DNA from: Candidatus Omnitrophota bacterium
Lineage (GTDB): Bacteria; Omnitrophota; Gorgyraeia; Zapsychrales; Zapsychraceae
DNA: 64,000 nucleotides
Reading direction: 5' to 3'
Assembly: GCA_020632495.1 (NCBI GenBank)
Contig: JACKFL010000006.1
Coordinates: 1,178,001 to 1,242,000, forward strand
Shown here in pieces: positions 51,695-61,309 of this stretch (position 1 is the stretch's first letter; each line of letters starts with the position of its first letter). The translations under genes and the position numbers were made by a program. The notes under the pieces were generated by a model. The model made no database searches, was not told where the DNA came from, and saw only the letters and a list, made by a program, of their open reading frames with translations.

Positions 51695-53695
51695 ATGTTT
51701 GAAATTATACGTGAACACAAGTGGTTGCTGTTAGCCTTGTTCGGACTCGTTGTCCTGAACCATTATCCGGCGGCGGGCCACGGCTATATGATCGATGACT
51801 TCCTCTTTCTGGAGGGGCGCTGGGCGGCCGGCTACCACGGTTACCTTGATTTCCTGACCCGCACCGAGGCCCAGCATTTCGCGCCGCTGTATTTCGCCGT
51901 AAACTACTTCTTGTTTGAGATTTTTCGCGCCGCGCCCGTCCTGCTGTCGCTGGTGAACATTCTCCTTTTTTACCTGAGCGTGGCCTTTTTCTTTATCCTC
52001 ACCCTGTCATGGACCAGGACACTGCCTTTGGCCGCCCTTACCGCCGTCCTGATGGCCGTCTACCCCGCGCATGTTTTTCCGGTCGGCTACAAAACCGCCA
52101 GTTTCGTATTTATTTGTGCGATTTTACAGCTGCTGGCCCTCTGGTTCCTGTGGCGCTGCTCACGCACCGCTGAACCAAAGTCGGCCGACATAACTGCGGG
52201 GCTGGTTTGCTGCGCGCTGGCCCTGCTCAGTTACGAATGGGCCGTGCTGCTGCCACTGTATGGAGTGTTGCTGCTGCGCGTTTGCGGAGACTTGTCGTGG
52301 CGGGAAAGTCTGCGGCGTACGGCTCCGTACGCGGTGCTGGCCGTGATGTTCGTGGCCGTTTACTGGATGATCGCCGGTTCGGATACCGGACTGAGCGACC
52401 GTTTCGCCAGGATGGGATTCAGCCTGCCGGCATACGTGGCCGTTTTACTGTTTTTCATGGCCGGTCACATATCTTTGTTTATTGTCCCGCGTGCCTTTCC
52501 TTTTATGATGACTATCCCGCGGATGGACGGGCAGATCTGGCTATGGGCGGGCATCCTGGGGCTGCTTCTGGCGGCGGCTGGCGGACTGTACCGCCGCGGA
52601 ATCTTTTCAAGACCGGGAGTGTTTGGCGCCGGATGGTATTTGATCGGATGGCTGCCGGTGGTAGTCGCGATGCTCGGTCATCCTTCCGCGGGGCTGGTGT
52701 TCGAACCGCACTGGCTATTTTTTGCGTCGTACGGCCTGACACTCCTGATTGCGCAATGCCTGTTGTGGTTGGGGGCGCGCATGCCCGTCCGCGCGGCTGC
52801 GGTCCTGATCTGCGCAGTCACCGTCTGTCTGATGGCCGTCTCGCGCCCACAGCACCGGGTGATGGAAACGGAAAAGGCATACTGTGAATTTTGGCTGCAA
52901 TTTTCGCCGCCCAATCCGATTGCGTTAAGCCGGCTCGGGCAGATTCATTTCCGCGAGGGGAATGATGAATTGGCCTTGAAGTACTTCAACCGCTTGGCCG
53001 CTGCCTCTGACGGTCAGCATTTCCGGGAACTGAATAATATCGGATTGATTTATCATCGCCAAGGAAAGCTTGCCGAAGCGGAACATTATCTTCGGGAAGC
53101 CGTTACCATCAACCCGGCGTTCGCGCCCGCTTGGAACAACCTCGGCCAGGTTGCCCGCGAGTCCGGACGCCCTTCCGTGGCCCTGGAGTATTTTCTCCGG
53201 GCGGTGGAACTGGACGGCCATCTGCCGGCCGCCCGATTAAACCTGGTCGAGATGCTTTTGATCGCCCGGCACCCCGCCGAGGCGGTATCGGTCTTGTCGG
53301 CGATGGACATGCGCGGCGTTTCCTCCTACTATCGCCAGGAGGCCGCCATTATGTTTGTCGTTGCGGCAGAAACACTCAGGGACCAAAATCTGATTGCGCA
53401 GGCCCTCGCCAATGCCCGTGCCATGCTCGACGGAGCGGACCTGGATCTGCGCCTGGCGCAACGGCTCCTTAATACCGGACAGGGAAAAAAGGCGGAACAA
53501 ATCCTCCGCGAATCCATTCAGAAGGAATCGGGCACCGCGGCTTCGTATCTGATGTTGGGAAGTTATCTCGGCAATGCCGAACGTTTCGACGACGCGATCG
53601 CCGTGTGGCAACAGGGGAAACAAAGATTTCCGGCGGAGACGCAGTTCGACAGATTTATCCGCGAGGCCCGCAACCTCCAATCCTCCGCTCCTTAG
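51695..53695 (+). CDS. TMTC-like polytopic membrane protein with TPR tail
   Basis: 666 aa. About eleven membrane helices (13-395), first loop with GYMIDDFLFLEGRW (acidic pair as in the 14868 paralogue), then five to six TPRs (ALSRLGQIHFREGNDELALKYFNRL, ELNNIGLIYHRQGKLAEAEHYLREAVTINP, AWNNLGQVARESGRPSVALEYFLRAVEL and more). Likely a GT-C-fold sugar transferase or its relative, active on the periplasmic face. Convergent with the next gene and overlapping it by 4 bases. Single gene with its own promoter. Confidence 0.8.
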   Translation: MFEIIREHKWLLLALFGLVVLNHYPAAGHGYMIDDFLFLEGRWAAGYHGYLDFLTRTEAQHFAPLYFAVNYFLFEIFRAAPVLLSLVNILLFYLSVAFFFILTLSWTRTLPLAALTAVLMAVYPAHVFPVGYKTASFVFICAILQLLALWFLWRCSRTAEPKSADITAGLVCCALALLSYEWAVLLPLYGVLLLRVCGDLSWRESLRRTAPYAVLAVMFVAVYWMIAGSDTGLSDRFARMGFSLPAYVAVLLFFMAGHISLFIVPRAFPFMMTIPRMDGQIWLWAGILGLLLAAAGGLYRRGIFSRPGVFGAGWYLIGWLPVVVAMLGHPSAGLVFEPHWLFFASYGLTLLIAQCLLWLGARMPVRAAAVLICAVTVCLMAVSRPQHRVMETEKAYCEFWLQFSPPNPIALSRLGQIHFREGNDELALKYFNRLAAASDGQHFRELNNIGLIYHRQGKLAEAEHYLREAVTINPAFAPAWNNLGQVARESGRPSVALEYFLRAVELDGHLPAARLNLVEMLLIARHPAEAVSVLSAMDMRGVSSYYRQEAAIMFVVAAETLRDQNLIAQALANARAMLDGADLDLRLAQRLLNTGQGKKAEQILRESIQKESGTAASYLMLGSYLGNAERFDDAIAVWQQGKQRFPAETQFDRFIREARNLQSSAP

Positions 53696-54987
53696 CGCAG
53701 GAGACTCCCCCACTTTTTATGACTTTCCGGATTGTAGCGTAAGGCCGGGAACCATTTCTTAAAAGTCTTGAACGCACCGTGGTCGTTGATCCACTCAGCA
53801 TACGCCACATATTCCGGGTAATTGGAGAGATGATTCTCTTCGGTCTTCGCGCGAAGAAAGTAAATCAAGCTGATGAACAACAACGCGGCGGAGTGCTTCA
53901 GGGCGGCATCTCCCCCGGCCACCGAAAAAAACGGCACCGATATCAGCCACCAGCTCCCCACTTTCGCCAGATACGCCGGATGTTTGGTGAAACGATAAGG
54001 CCCGGTGGTAATCAGGCCGCGGTAAGTCAGGTTGGACATACGGTAGCCGATGGCCACGGTGGCCAGCGCGTACACGGCGGTCAGGAACAGGATCGCACCG
54101 CCGTAAAAAAAGTAAAACCAAGGCTCCTTGCCCAGCCAATGATGCCAGCTGAGCCCGTCATCATAGTTGAATAAACCGATGCCGAAATAGGTATGAAACG
54201 GACCGTAGCACATCAGACAGACCAGCCATCCCAATACCGTCGGATCCGTGGAACGGATATGGGTATCGAGTACGCGGCAGGTAAAGACGTAGCCTAGCAC
54301 CGCGAACAGGATGTCGACCATATACATGAAATCAAGCAGCTGCGCGTGCCAGGCGAGGAATCCGGAGCCTCCCGGATGGAAACGGCCCAGCGATTCCAGA
54401 TAACGCACCAAAATCAGGAAAACATACGGCGTAAAGAATCCCTTCACAAACCAGCTGCGGGTGTAATCCCATAGCACCTTTGCGCTGATGTTCGCAAAGT
54501 CACCCGTCACCAAACCGCCGACGCGCCAGTATTCGTCATGCGGATCGCTTTGCCGCCGGTCAATTTCCGCGACGTATACGGCACACAAAACCAAAATTAA
54601 AGGCCAAACCCGGTGGACCAGCTCCAGAAAGGTGCTGAGATACGTTGCCTGAAAGCGGGCATGAATCAGGATGTAGTAGGAATATATGATAAGGAGTGTG
54701 AAGTATAAAGCAGCGAGCTTGCGCAGGATACGGCCGAAGTGGTACGGTCGGGGCCGGGACGTCAACCCGGCCGTGGGACGTAGATGTACTTTTTGCACGA
54801 CAAGATCGGACCACCATAGCGGCAGCGCAGCGGCCAGCAGGCTGATGCAGGCCAGCGGCACCGCTCCCCATCCCGGGAAAAATTTTCGGAATCCGGCCCA
54901 GGCACCGCAAAACATCACGACGGCCAGCATGTTCATGCCGAACGAAGCCGCAGACGCCGGCGGCGGTTGCCGATTTTTTGTGACCAT
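53692..54987 (-). CDS. Polytopic isoprenylcysteine/phospholipid methyltransferase-like protein
   Basis: 431 aa. About ten membrane helices. The C-terminal 120 residues carry the ICMT/PEMT pattern: GLITTGPYRFTKHPAYLAKVG followed by YFLRAKTEENHLSNYPEYVAYAEWI, the cofactor-binding RxxxHPxY and ExxL motifs of the family. The long N-terminal membrane part is unusual. Substrate unknown. Two bases downstream of nrdG with a weak ribosome site. Confidence 0.8.
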   Translation of the reverse strand: MVTKNRQPPPASAASFGMNMLAVVMFCGAWAGFRKFFPGWGAVPLACISLLAAALPLWWSDLVVQKVHLRPTAGLTSRPRPYHFGRILRKLAALYFTLLIIYSYYILIHARFQATYLSTFLELVHRVWPLILVLCAVYVAEIDRRQSDPHDEYWRVGGLVTGDFANISAKVLWDYTRSWFVKGFFTPYVFLILVRYLESLGRFHPGGSGFLAWHAQLLDFMYMVDILFAVLGYVFTCRVLDTHIRSTDPTVLGWLVCLMCYGPFHTYFGIGLFNYDDGLSWHHWLGKEPWFYFFYGGAILFLTAVYALATVAIGYRMSNLTYRGLITTGPYRFTKHPAYLAKVGSWWLISVPFFSVAGGDAALKHSAALLFISLIYFLRAKTEENHLSNYPEYVAYAEWINDHGAFKTFKKWFPALRYNPESHKKWGSLLR

Positions 54988-54989
54988 AC

Positions 54990-55688
54990 TCAGGGTTGTG
55001 TGATTTCCGGATTAGCGGTATTGATCTCCCACCGGTCGCACAGCGCGGCAAATTCCGCCGGGCTGAAGTCCTCTGCGGCGGACAACGCGGGCTCAAGGAT
55101 AGTGGCGTCGAGGCGCGCAGGCTGCAACCGGTAACGCCGGCAGCCGTCGATCAGCTGGCTGATTTCCGACATGTCGGTCTTTGTGTTTAGTGATTTTACC
55201 ACAGTTGTCCGGAACTCGTGCGCAATTCCCGAGTTTTTAATGAGATCCACGCTGCGACGTATCGATCCCACACAAAATCGCGTGCGGCTGAGCTTTTCGT
55301 AGCCTGCCAGTCCGGTCTTCACATCCATCGCGATATAATCCACATACCGCTGCCGGATAATCCGTTCCAGCATGGCCGGATTGCTTCCGTTGGTATCCAG
55401 CTTGATCAGGTACGGGAATTCACGGACTCGAGACAGCAGTTCAGGAAGATCATGATGGATCGTCGGCTCACCACCTGACACGACCACGGCGTCCAACATA
55501 AAACGGCGGTTTCGCAGATAGTCAAGCACGTACTCCACAGACAGGGGCTGTGCGTAACGCTGAGGAATGACCAGCTCCGGATTGTGGCAATAGGGACAGC
55601 GAAAATTGCAGCCCCGGGTGAATATCACAGCGGCCAGTTTTCCGGGATAGTCGATCAGAGACAGCTTGTGGAGTCCTCCGATGAGCAT
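54990..55688 (-). CDS. nrdG: Anaerobic ribonucleotide reductase activating enzyme
   Basis: 232 aa. Radical SAM enzyme that installs the glycyl radical in NrdD. Cluster motif CNFRCPYC (C-x3-C-x2-C), SAM-binding VVSGGEPTIH, and TNGSNP downstream. A start at 55688 (overlapping nrdD by 34 bases) puts MLIGGLHKLSLIDYPGK at the N-terminus, as in relatives. An AAGGAA lies rather far upstream. Placement right after nrdD confirms the role. Confidence 0.92.
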   Translation of the reverse strand: MLIGGLHKLSLIDYPGKLAAVIFTRGCNFRCPYCHNPELVIPQRYAQPLSVEYVLDYLRNRRFMLDAVVVSGGEPTIHHDLPELLSRVREFPYLIKLDTNGSNPAMLERIIRQRYVDYIAMDVKTGLAGYEKLSRTRFCVGSIRRSVDLIKNSGIAHEFRTTVVKSLNTKTDMSEISQLIDGCRRYRLQPARLDATILEPALSAAEDFSPAEFAALCDRWEINTANPEITQP

Positions 55689-57787
55689 ATGCTGTAAGTC
55701 TTCCTTTCCGAGAATTCCGTCTTTTTCCCGTCGTTCCATTGTTGAACCGGACGCAGATAGCCGACCACCCTTGAGTAGACTTCGCACTCCCGGCCGCACC
55801 GCGGACACGCCGGCTGTTCGCCGGCCATGTACCCGCAATCCGGACAAACGCTAAAGGTCGGCGTCACCGTAAAATAAGGTAAACGGTAGCGTTCGCATAT
55901 GATCCTGACTAACCGCTTAAGCGCCTGCGCATCCCCGATTTCCTCACCGACGAAGGCATGCATGACCGTACCGCCGGTGTATTTGGTTTGCAGCTCATCC
56001 TGATGGTCCAGGGCGGCGAAAAGGTCGTCGGTGTACCGGACGGGAAGGTGCGAGGAATTAGTGTAATAGGGCTCCCTCCCTCCGGCTCCGCCGTTCCCGT
56101 TGGCGCAAATGATGCCCGGATACAGCTGCCGGTCGAGTTTGGCCAGTCTGTAGGAGACGCCCTCAGCGGGGGTCGCTTCCAGGTTGTAATTTTCTCCGGT
56201 TTCCGCCTGAAAAGCGATGAGCCGGTCCCGCATATGATCGAGGACTTCCGCCGCGAAATTCCGCGCGCCGGAAGTACCGATGTCTTCCCCCAAGAAATTC
56301 AGACAGGCCTCATTCATGCCGACCAGCCCGATGGTCGAAAAATGATTCTTCCAGTAGCTGCCTAAGCGCTTTTTCATCCCGCGCAGGTAGAATTTGACAT
56401 ACGGGTACAGGTCCTCGTCGGTGAACCTCTCGAGCACCTTGCGTTTGATTTCCAGGCTCTCTTTGGCCAGTTGCAGCTGCTGGTCGAGGCGGTGAAAGAA
56501 GTCCGGTTTGCCGCACGCCAGGTATCCGATGCGCGGCAAATTGACGGTCACGACGCCGATCGAGCCGGTCAATGGCGTGGCCCCGAACAATCCGCCGCCG
56601 CGGGCGCGCAGCTGACGGTTGTCCAGCCGCAGGCGGCAACACATGCTGCGCGCGTCGTCCGGGTCCATGTCGGAGTTGATGAAATTGGCAAAATACGGAA
56701 TACCGTATTTGGCGGTCATCTGCCACAGGGCTTCCAAATTGGGATTGTCCCAGTTAAAGTCCCGGGTGATGTTGTAAGTGGGAATCGGGAACGTAAAGAC
56801 GCGCCCCTTGGCGTCGCCGGCAAGCATCACCTCCAGCAGGGCCTTGTTAAGCATATCCTGTTCGGCTTGAAAGTCGCCGTACACCGCGGTTTGGGGTTTG
56901 CCGCCGATGATGACCGGCTGCTCACGAAATGCCGCAGGCGCGCTTAAGTCGAGGGTAATATTGGTAAACGGCGTTTGAAAACCGACGCGGGTGGGCACGT
57001 TGATATTGAAAACAAACTCCTGCAGCGTCTGTTTGACGGCGGCAAAATCAAGCCGGTCGTAACGGATAAACGGCGCCAGCAACGTGTCGAAATTGGAAAA
57101 CGCCTGGGCTCCGGCCGCCTCGCCTTGCAATGTATAAAAGAAATTGACCATTTGACCCAAGGCGCTGCGCAGGTGCCTGGGCGGGGCCGACTCCATCTTG
57201 CCGCTGGCGCCGCGAAATCCCTGCACTAACAGATCCTGCAGGTCCCAGCCGACGCAGTAAACGCTGACCAAGCCGAGGTCATGGATATGCAGATCGCCGC
57301 TGCTGTGAGCCTCTTTGATCTTCCGTGGATAGACCTTATTCAACCAGTAAACCTTGCTGACTTCCGACGAAATATAATGGTTCAGCCCTTGCAAGGAAAA
57401 GGCCATATTGCTGTTCTCCTTCACCTGCCAGTCCGATTTATTCAGATAGCGGCTGACCAGATCCGTATTGAAGCGATGCGCGATCTCACGGATCTGTGCG
57501 TGCTGCTCCCGGTACAAGATGTACGCCTTGGCCGTACGGCGGTACGGTGAACTCAACAGGACGTCCTCTACGATGTCCTGGACATCCTCGACGGTCGGAT
57601 GCTCACCGGAAACCATTTGATGCGCAATGTTCACGACGCGGACCGTTAGCTGACGCGCCATATCCTCACTGAATTCGCCGGCCGCCTCCCCGGCGGCCCG
57701 GATCGCCCGCGCAATCTTGCGGGGATCGAAGTTTTCTCTTCGACCGTCACGTTTGACGATTGTGGTCAACGTTTTTACCGTATGCAT
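55655..57787 (-). CDS. nrdD: Anaerobic ribonucleoside-triphosphate reductase (class III)
   Basis: 710 aa. Makes deoxyribonucleotides without oxygen. N-terminal ATP-cone (about 8-95: IVKRDGRRENFDPRKIARAI), catalytic barrel with DLHIHDLGLVSVYCVGWDL, a zinc site near the end (CPDCGYM, CPRCGRE) and the glycyl-radical loop RVVGYLRPVQQWNDGKKTEF with Gly at about 676. AAAGGGGG precedes the chosen ATG. Confidence 0.96.
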   Translation of the reverse strand: MHTVKTLTTIVKRDGRRENFDPRKIARAIRAAGEAAGEFSEDMARQLTVRVVNIAHQMVSGEHPTVEDVQDIVEDVLLSSPYRRTAKAYILYREQHAQIREIAHRFNTDLVSRYLNKSDWQVKENSNMAFSLQGLNHYISSEVSKVYWLNKVYPRKIKEAHSSGDLHIHDLGLVSVYCVGWDLQDLLVQGFRGASGKMESAPPRHLRSALGQMVNFFYTLQGEAAGAQAFSNFDTLLAPFIRYDRLDFAAVKQTLQEFVFNINVPTRVGFQTPFTNITLDLSAPAAFREQPVIIGGKPQTAVYGDFQAEQDMLNKALLEVMLAGDAKGRVFTFPIPTYNITRDFNWDNPNLEALWQMTAKYGIPYFANFINSDMDPDDARSMCCRLRLDNRQLRARGGGLFGATPLTGSIGVVTVNLPRIGYLACGKPDFFHRLDQQLQLAKESLEIKRKVLERFTDEDLYPYVKFYLRGMKKRLGSYWKNHFSTIGLVGMNEACLNFLGEDIGTSGARNFAAEVLDHMRDRLIAFQAETGENYNLEATPAEGVSYRLAKLDRQLYPGIICANGNGGAGGREPYYTNSSHLPVRYTDDLFAALDHQDELQTKYTGGTVMHAFVGEEIGDAQALKRLVRIICERYRLPYFTVTPTFSVCPDCGYMAGEQPACPRCGRECEVYSRVVGYLRPVQQWNDGKKTEFSERKTYSICSSEDSTSCL

Positions 57788-57974
57788 CGCTCCCCCTTTG
57801 ATAGTGAAAAAGAGATACGCCCTCAATAACCGGACGGGATTTTTAGTATGCCGGCCGGCCCTGATCAGCGGAGATTGTATGACGCCGTGGAAAACAGCGC
57901 CGGGTTAATTTCGGAAACAGCATGTGCGTCCGGAACGGAACGCGAAAGACGATATAATCGCATGCAGATATACA

Positions 57975-58003
57975 ATTATATGTCTATGGGTAAGATTTGC
58001 CAC
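57975..58003 (-). promoter_or_regulatory. Possible promoter of nrdD/nrdG
   Basis: Perfect TATAAT at 57975-57980 with GTGGCA 17 bases upstream. Leader would be about 180 bases. No convincing NrdR box pair was seen. Confidence 0.4.
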
Positions 58004-58020
58004 TGGTTTTTACAAAAAGT

Positions 58021-58491
58021 TTAGGACTGAGCGGAAAATCGTCGTTCGGTGAGTTGGGTCAGAAGGAAGTCGCGGGACGCTTCCATATTTGCCGCCGCCT
58101 TCGGAGAAAGCTGCTCGCCAAAGCCGTCGAAATCGTATCCCCGGACGGCGAGCAGATAACCCGTCAGATTGGCGGCATACATGGTGCCGGCCAGGTGGAC
58201 GATCAATTCGGGGCTGACATGGTGTGAACTGGCGGCGCCCTCCGGCTCCGGGTTGATTGTCTCAAATGCGAACGGCTCCGGCGCTGAAATGGACGCGTCT
58301 ACGAAAATGACTACGTCAAAGGCTGCGGCCGTGGCCGCGTCCTCAATCATGACGGAATGTTGCGAGCGCACGGACACGCCTGGGATGTCTGCCGGCAAAG
58401 AATCGGCCAGACACGGACCGATCCCGTCATCACGGCGAGCCGGATTGCCGTAGCCGATGATCAGTATTCGCAAAGAATCCGGGACTGTCAT
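58021..58491 (-). CDS. Hydrogenase maturation protease (HyaD/HycI family)
   Basis: 156 aa. Cleaves the C-terminal tail from NiFe-hydrogenase large subunits after nickel insertion. Conserved LIIGYGNPARRDDGIG at the N-terminus (Asp as nickel probe), VIFVDAS, and SSHHVSPE. Start overlaps the hypB stop by 4 bases (ATGA). No hydrogenase structural gene lies in the window. Confidence 0.88.
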   Translation of the reverse strand: MTVPDSLRILIIGYGNPARRDDGIGPCLADSLPADIPGVSVRSQHSVMIEDAATAAAFDVVIFVDASISAPEPFAFETINPEPEGAASSHHVSPELIVHLAGTMYAANLTGYLLAVRGYDFDGFGEQLSPKAAANMEASRDFLLTQLTERRFSAQS

Positions 58492-59168
58492 TCCGCTATG
58501 AAACGCGCGCTGAGGCCGATCCCTTCGGCGCGTTTTTCCCGCAACCACTCCAGCCAGGCAGCCTCCCCCTGTCCGTCACGGGCCGAGATCTCCAGGACCG
58601 GGACTTGGGCATTCAGGCGATTGATGTCCTCGCGCACCCGGCCCATGTCGAAATTCAAATGCGGGATAAGATCCGCCTTGGTCAACAGAATAAGATCGGC
58701 GACGCGGAATATGGTCGGGTACTTGGCGACTTTATCATCCCCTTCCGGGATGCTGTACAGGATGACCTTCAGATTTTCGCCCAAATCAAATTCACCGGGG
58801 CAAACCATATTGCCGACATTTTCGATAAAGAGAAAATCCGCCTGTTCCAACGGCAACTCTTCTATCGCCGAAGCGACTTGGTTGGCGTAAAGATGACAAC
58901 TCAATCCGGTGTTGATTTGCGTGACTTCGAGGGCATGACCGCTCAGGCGGTCCGCGTCGCGGGTAGTCTCCAGATCTCCAACCACGACCAAGGACTGAAA
59001 TTCAGGACGCAAGGCCGGTATGGTTTTTTCCAACAGGGTGGTTTTTCCGCTTCCCGGCGCGCTGATGAGATTGACGGCCAGCGTATCAGCGGCCCTTAAG
59101 CGTTCGCGGTTTTTCTCGGCGACGAGATCATTAGCCTTCAATACACTTTTTATCACATTGACTTTCAT
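58488..59168 (-). CDS. hypB: Hydrogenase nickel-insertion GTPase HypB
   Basis: 226 aa. P-loop SAPGSGKTT (36-44), VVGDLETTRDADRL, IENVGNMVCPGEFDLGE with the Cys used for nickel, and LLTKADL (G4). The His-rich nickel-storage stretch and the N-terminal CxxCGC motif of some HypB proteins are missing. Overlaps hypA by 4 bases. Works with HypA to load nickel into the hydrogenase. Confidence 0.95.
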   Translation of the reverse strand: MKVNVIKSVLKANDLVAEKNRERLRAADTLAVNLISAPGSGKTTLLEKTIPALRPEFQSLVVVGDLETTRDADRLSGHALEVTQINTGLSCHLYANQVASAIEELPLEQADFLFIENVGNMVCPGEFDLGENLKVILYSIPEGDDKVAKYPTIFRVADLILLTKADLIPHLNFDMGRVREDINRLNAQVPVLEISARDGQGEAAWLEWLREKRAEGIGLSARFIAE

Positions 59169-59533
59169 ATCGTTATGTCCTGTGGCGCGGTTTGCCGCGC
59201 GGTTATGCTTAATAGAATGATTTGGTCTCCTGTCAGGATATCGGCATCCGCCACCCGGCACGCGGGACAGGTAAAATCCGCCACTGCCGGGCGATAGGTT
59301 TCTGCGCATGACCGGCACCGGGCCTGCGCCTCACATTGATTGATCTTGAGCCGCGCCCCTTCGAGGCAGGTCCCCTGGATGCTTTGGGTAAAGGCAAACT
59401 CCATGATCTCCGGGATCACCTGGCGCAGCTCGCCCGCCTCGATCTCGATCTCACTCACACCCGCAAGCCGGTGCGTGTCGATCAGGTCGTAGATTTGCAG
59501 GAGCATACTGTCAATAATGGAGAATTCGTGCAT
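59165..59533 (-). CDS. hypA: Hydrogenase nickel-insertion protein HypA
   Basis: 122 aa. Begins MHEFSI with the nickel-binding His2 and Glu3, and has a zinc site of two CxxC pairs (Cys73/76, Cys89/92). Nine bases downstream of rex, so rex-hypA-hypB-protease form one transcript. Confidence 0.95.
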   Translation of the reverse strand: MHEFSIIDSMLLQIYDLIDTHRLAGVSEIEIEAGELRQVIPEIMEFAFTQSIQGTCLEGARLKINQCEAQARCRSCAETYRPAVADFTCPACRVADADILTGDQIILLSITARQTAPQDITI

Positions 59534-59542
59534 ATGTCCGTC

Positions 59543-60169
59543 CTACGGATTAATGTCACAAAGCAAGGTCATAAACTCGATTGTTAAATCGATGTTCTTC
59601 ACGGCTACATGATCCGGGACCGTAATCGGTGTCGGACAAAAATTGATGATCCCGCGCAGGCCCGCGGCGACCATCATATCGGCCATTTCTTGGGCCGCTT
59701 CTTTCGGGACCGCATTGATACCGATCAACGCCCGGGTACGCTTGACCACGGAATTGACTTTTTCCAGCGAGTACACCCGGATCCCGTTAAGATCCTTGCC
59801 GATGAGACGCTGGTCCTTTTCAAATGCCGCGGCGATCTTGATCTTCTCCGTATGAAATTCCGGATACCGCGCGATGGCCTTTCCCAGATTTCCCATACCG
59901 AATAACACCACCTGCACAGCCTTTTTTTGAACAGACGCTTCAAGCAGGTTTTTCAACGCGCGGATCTGGTAGCCCACCCGGGGCTTTCCCACGGGTCCGA
60001 AATTCGAGATGTCTTTGCGGATTTGAACATCCCGGACACCCGTGATCCGCGCCAGCTCCCCCGAGGAAACGAACTGCTTGCCCCGCTTGAGCAAGTCGTC
60101 CAGGATCCGGATGTAAAGCAGGGCCCGCGGAATCGTCTTTTGAGGATATTTTCTGGCTCTTTGCATCAT
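59543..60169 (-). CDS. rex: Redox-sensing repressor Rex
   Basis: 208 aa. N-terminal winged helix (TIPRALLYIRILDDLLKRG, VSSGELARITGVRDVQIRKDISNFG) and a Rossmann NAD(H) domain with FGMGNLGKAIA. Released from DNA when NADH is high; commonly controls fermentation and hydrogenase genes. AAGGCGG precedes the start; two neighbouring ATGs occur. A palindromic element lies 13 bases upstream. Confidence 0.94.
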   Translation of the reverse strand: MMQRARKYPQKTIPRALLYIRILDDLLKRGKQFVSSGELARITGVRDVQIRKDISNFGPVGKPRVGYQIRALKNLLEASVQKKAVQVVLFGMGNLGKAIARYPEFHTEKIKIAAAFEKDQRLIGKDLNGIRVYSLEKVNSVVKRTRALIGINAVPKEAAQEMADMMVAAGLRGIINFCPTPITVPDHVAVKNIDLTIEFMTLLCDINP

Positions 60170-60181
60170 ACCGCCTTTTGA

Positions 60182-60201
60182 TTCGTGAAGCATTTAACGA
60201 A
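60182..60201. promoter_or_regulatory. Candidate Rex operator
   Basis: TTCGTGAA and TTAACGAA flank four bases; seven of ten positions pair symmetrically. It is related to known Rex sites (TTGTGAA-N4-TTCACAA) but one base longer in each arm. Probably autoregulation. Confidence 0.5.
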
Positions 60202-60288
60202 TAGCATCATCATAACATTCGATCGCCTGTCCGGCAAGCTGTGGGATCAGCCGATGGAGCCAAGATAAACTCAGCCCTAACCCTGTTG

Positions 60289-61284
60289 TCAGTAATTCGT
60301 ATAACTTTGGAGGGTCTTCATGTATTGGGCGCGTTCAAAGCCCTCTGGATCTGCGCAGTTTTTCTGGCTCAAACTGCCGCGCATCTGGGCGACCGACTCA
60401 TACTCGTGGTCTTCCATCCAGATTTCCATACTCTGCAGCATATGCCCGACGTGACGAATGCCGTTCTTAAGAATGGCTGAACAAAGCATAGTCACATCCG
60501 AACCGACCATCAGCATCTTCAGCACATCGAAATGACTGTGGATCCCTCCGGTCGCGGCCAGATTGCAACCGATCCGGCCGTGCAGGATTGCGATCCAGCG
60601 CAGCGGCAGGCGCATGGCCTGCGGCGTGCTGAGATTCACATGCGGCAGCACTTCGAGACTTTCGAGGTCGATGTCCGGCTGATAAAAACGGTTAAACAGG
60701 ACCAGGGCGTCCGCTCCCGCGTCATCGAGTTTCTTCGCCATGTTGGCCATATTGCTGAAGTACGGACTGAGCTTGACCGCCACCGGTACTTTTACGGCCG
60801 CTTTGACGCGGGACAGGATATCGAGATACTTCTGCTCGACAAATTGTGCGCTTTCCTCCAGGTCCGTCGGAATGTGATAAATATTTAATTCGATGGCGTC
60901 GGCGCCCGCTTGTTCCATTTTCTGGGCGTACTTGGTCCAGCCGCCTTCCGTATGTCCGTTGAGACTGGCGATAACCGGAATATCAACGGCCTGTTTGGCC
61001 TTGGCGATATGCTCCAGGTATTCCTCCGGACCGACCTTAAACTCGGCCGGCTCCGGAAAGAAGCTCAGGGATTCGGCGTAACTTTCCGTGCCGTAGTTAA
61101 GGTGATGATCCAATTCAAAGGCCTCGTGAGTCAGCTGTTCCTCGAACAGCGAGTGCATCACTACGGCAGAGATCCCCGCGTCCTCAAGTTTCCTGAAGTT
61201 GCCCACATTTTCCGACAACGGAGAAGCGGACGCCACGAGCGGATTTTTTAATACCAGACCCATATATCGTGTAGTGAAATCCAT
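60289..61284 (-). CDS. Dihydroorotate-dehydrogenase-like protein
   Basis: 331 aa. FMN barrel of the PyrD/DHOD-like type: MGLVLKNPLVASASPLSENV, IPVIASLNGHTEGGW, VAVKLSPYFSNM, TGGIHSHFDVLKMLMVGSDVTMLCSAIL. The Ser/Cys active base is not obvious. Such proteins are often found next to nifJ and may not act on dihydroorotate; a NAD(P)H- or ferredoxin-linked oxidoreductase role is likely. 25 bases after nifJ. GAAGGA precedes the ATG. Confidence 0.88.
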   Translation of the reverse strand: MDFTTRYMGLVLKNPLVASASPLSENVGNFRKLEDAGISAVVMHSLFEEQLTHEAFELDHHLNYGTESYAESLSFFPEPAEFKVGPEEYLEHIAKAKQAVDIPVIASLNGHTEGGWTKYAQKMEQAGADAIELNIYHIPTDLEESAQFVEQKYLDILSRVKAAVKVPVAVKLSPYFSNMANMAKKLDDAGADALVLFNRFYQPDIDLESLEVLPHVNLSTPQAMRLPLRWIAILHGRIGCNLAATGGIHSHFDVLKMLMVGSDVTMLCSAILKNGIRHVGHMLQSMEIWMEDHEYESVAQMRGSLSQKNCADPEGFERAQYMKTLQSYTNY

Positions 61285-61309
61285 GATCTGTGTCCTTCTT
61301 TCGCTAGAG

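Noticed and set aside
57788..58020. NrdR box pair before nrdD
   Set aside because: The AT-rich dyad near 57970-57985 only loosely fits the NrdR consensus and no second box is seen.
58021..59533. A hydrogenase operon
   Set aside because: Only maturation genes are present; no large or small subunit gene lies in the window.
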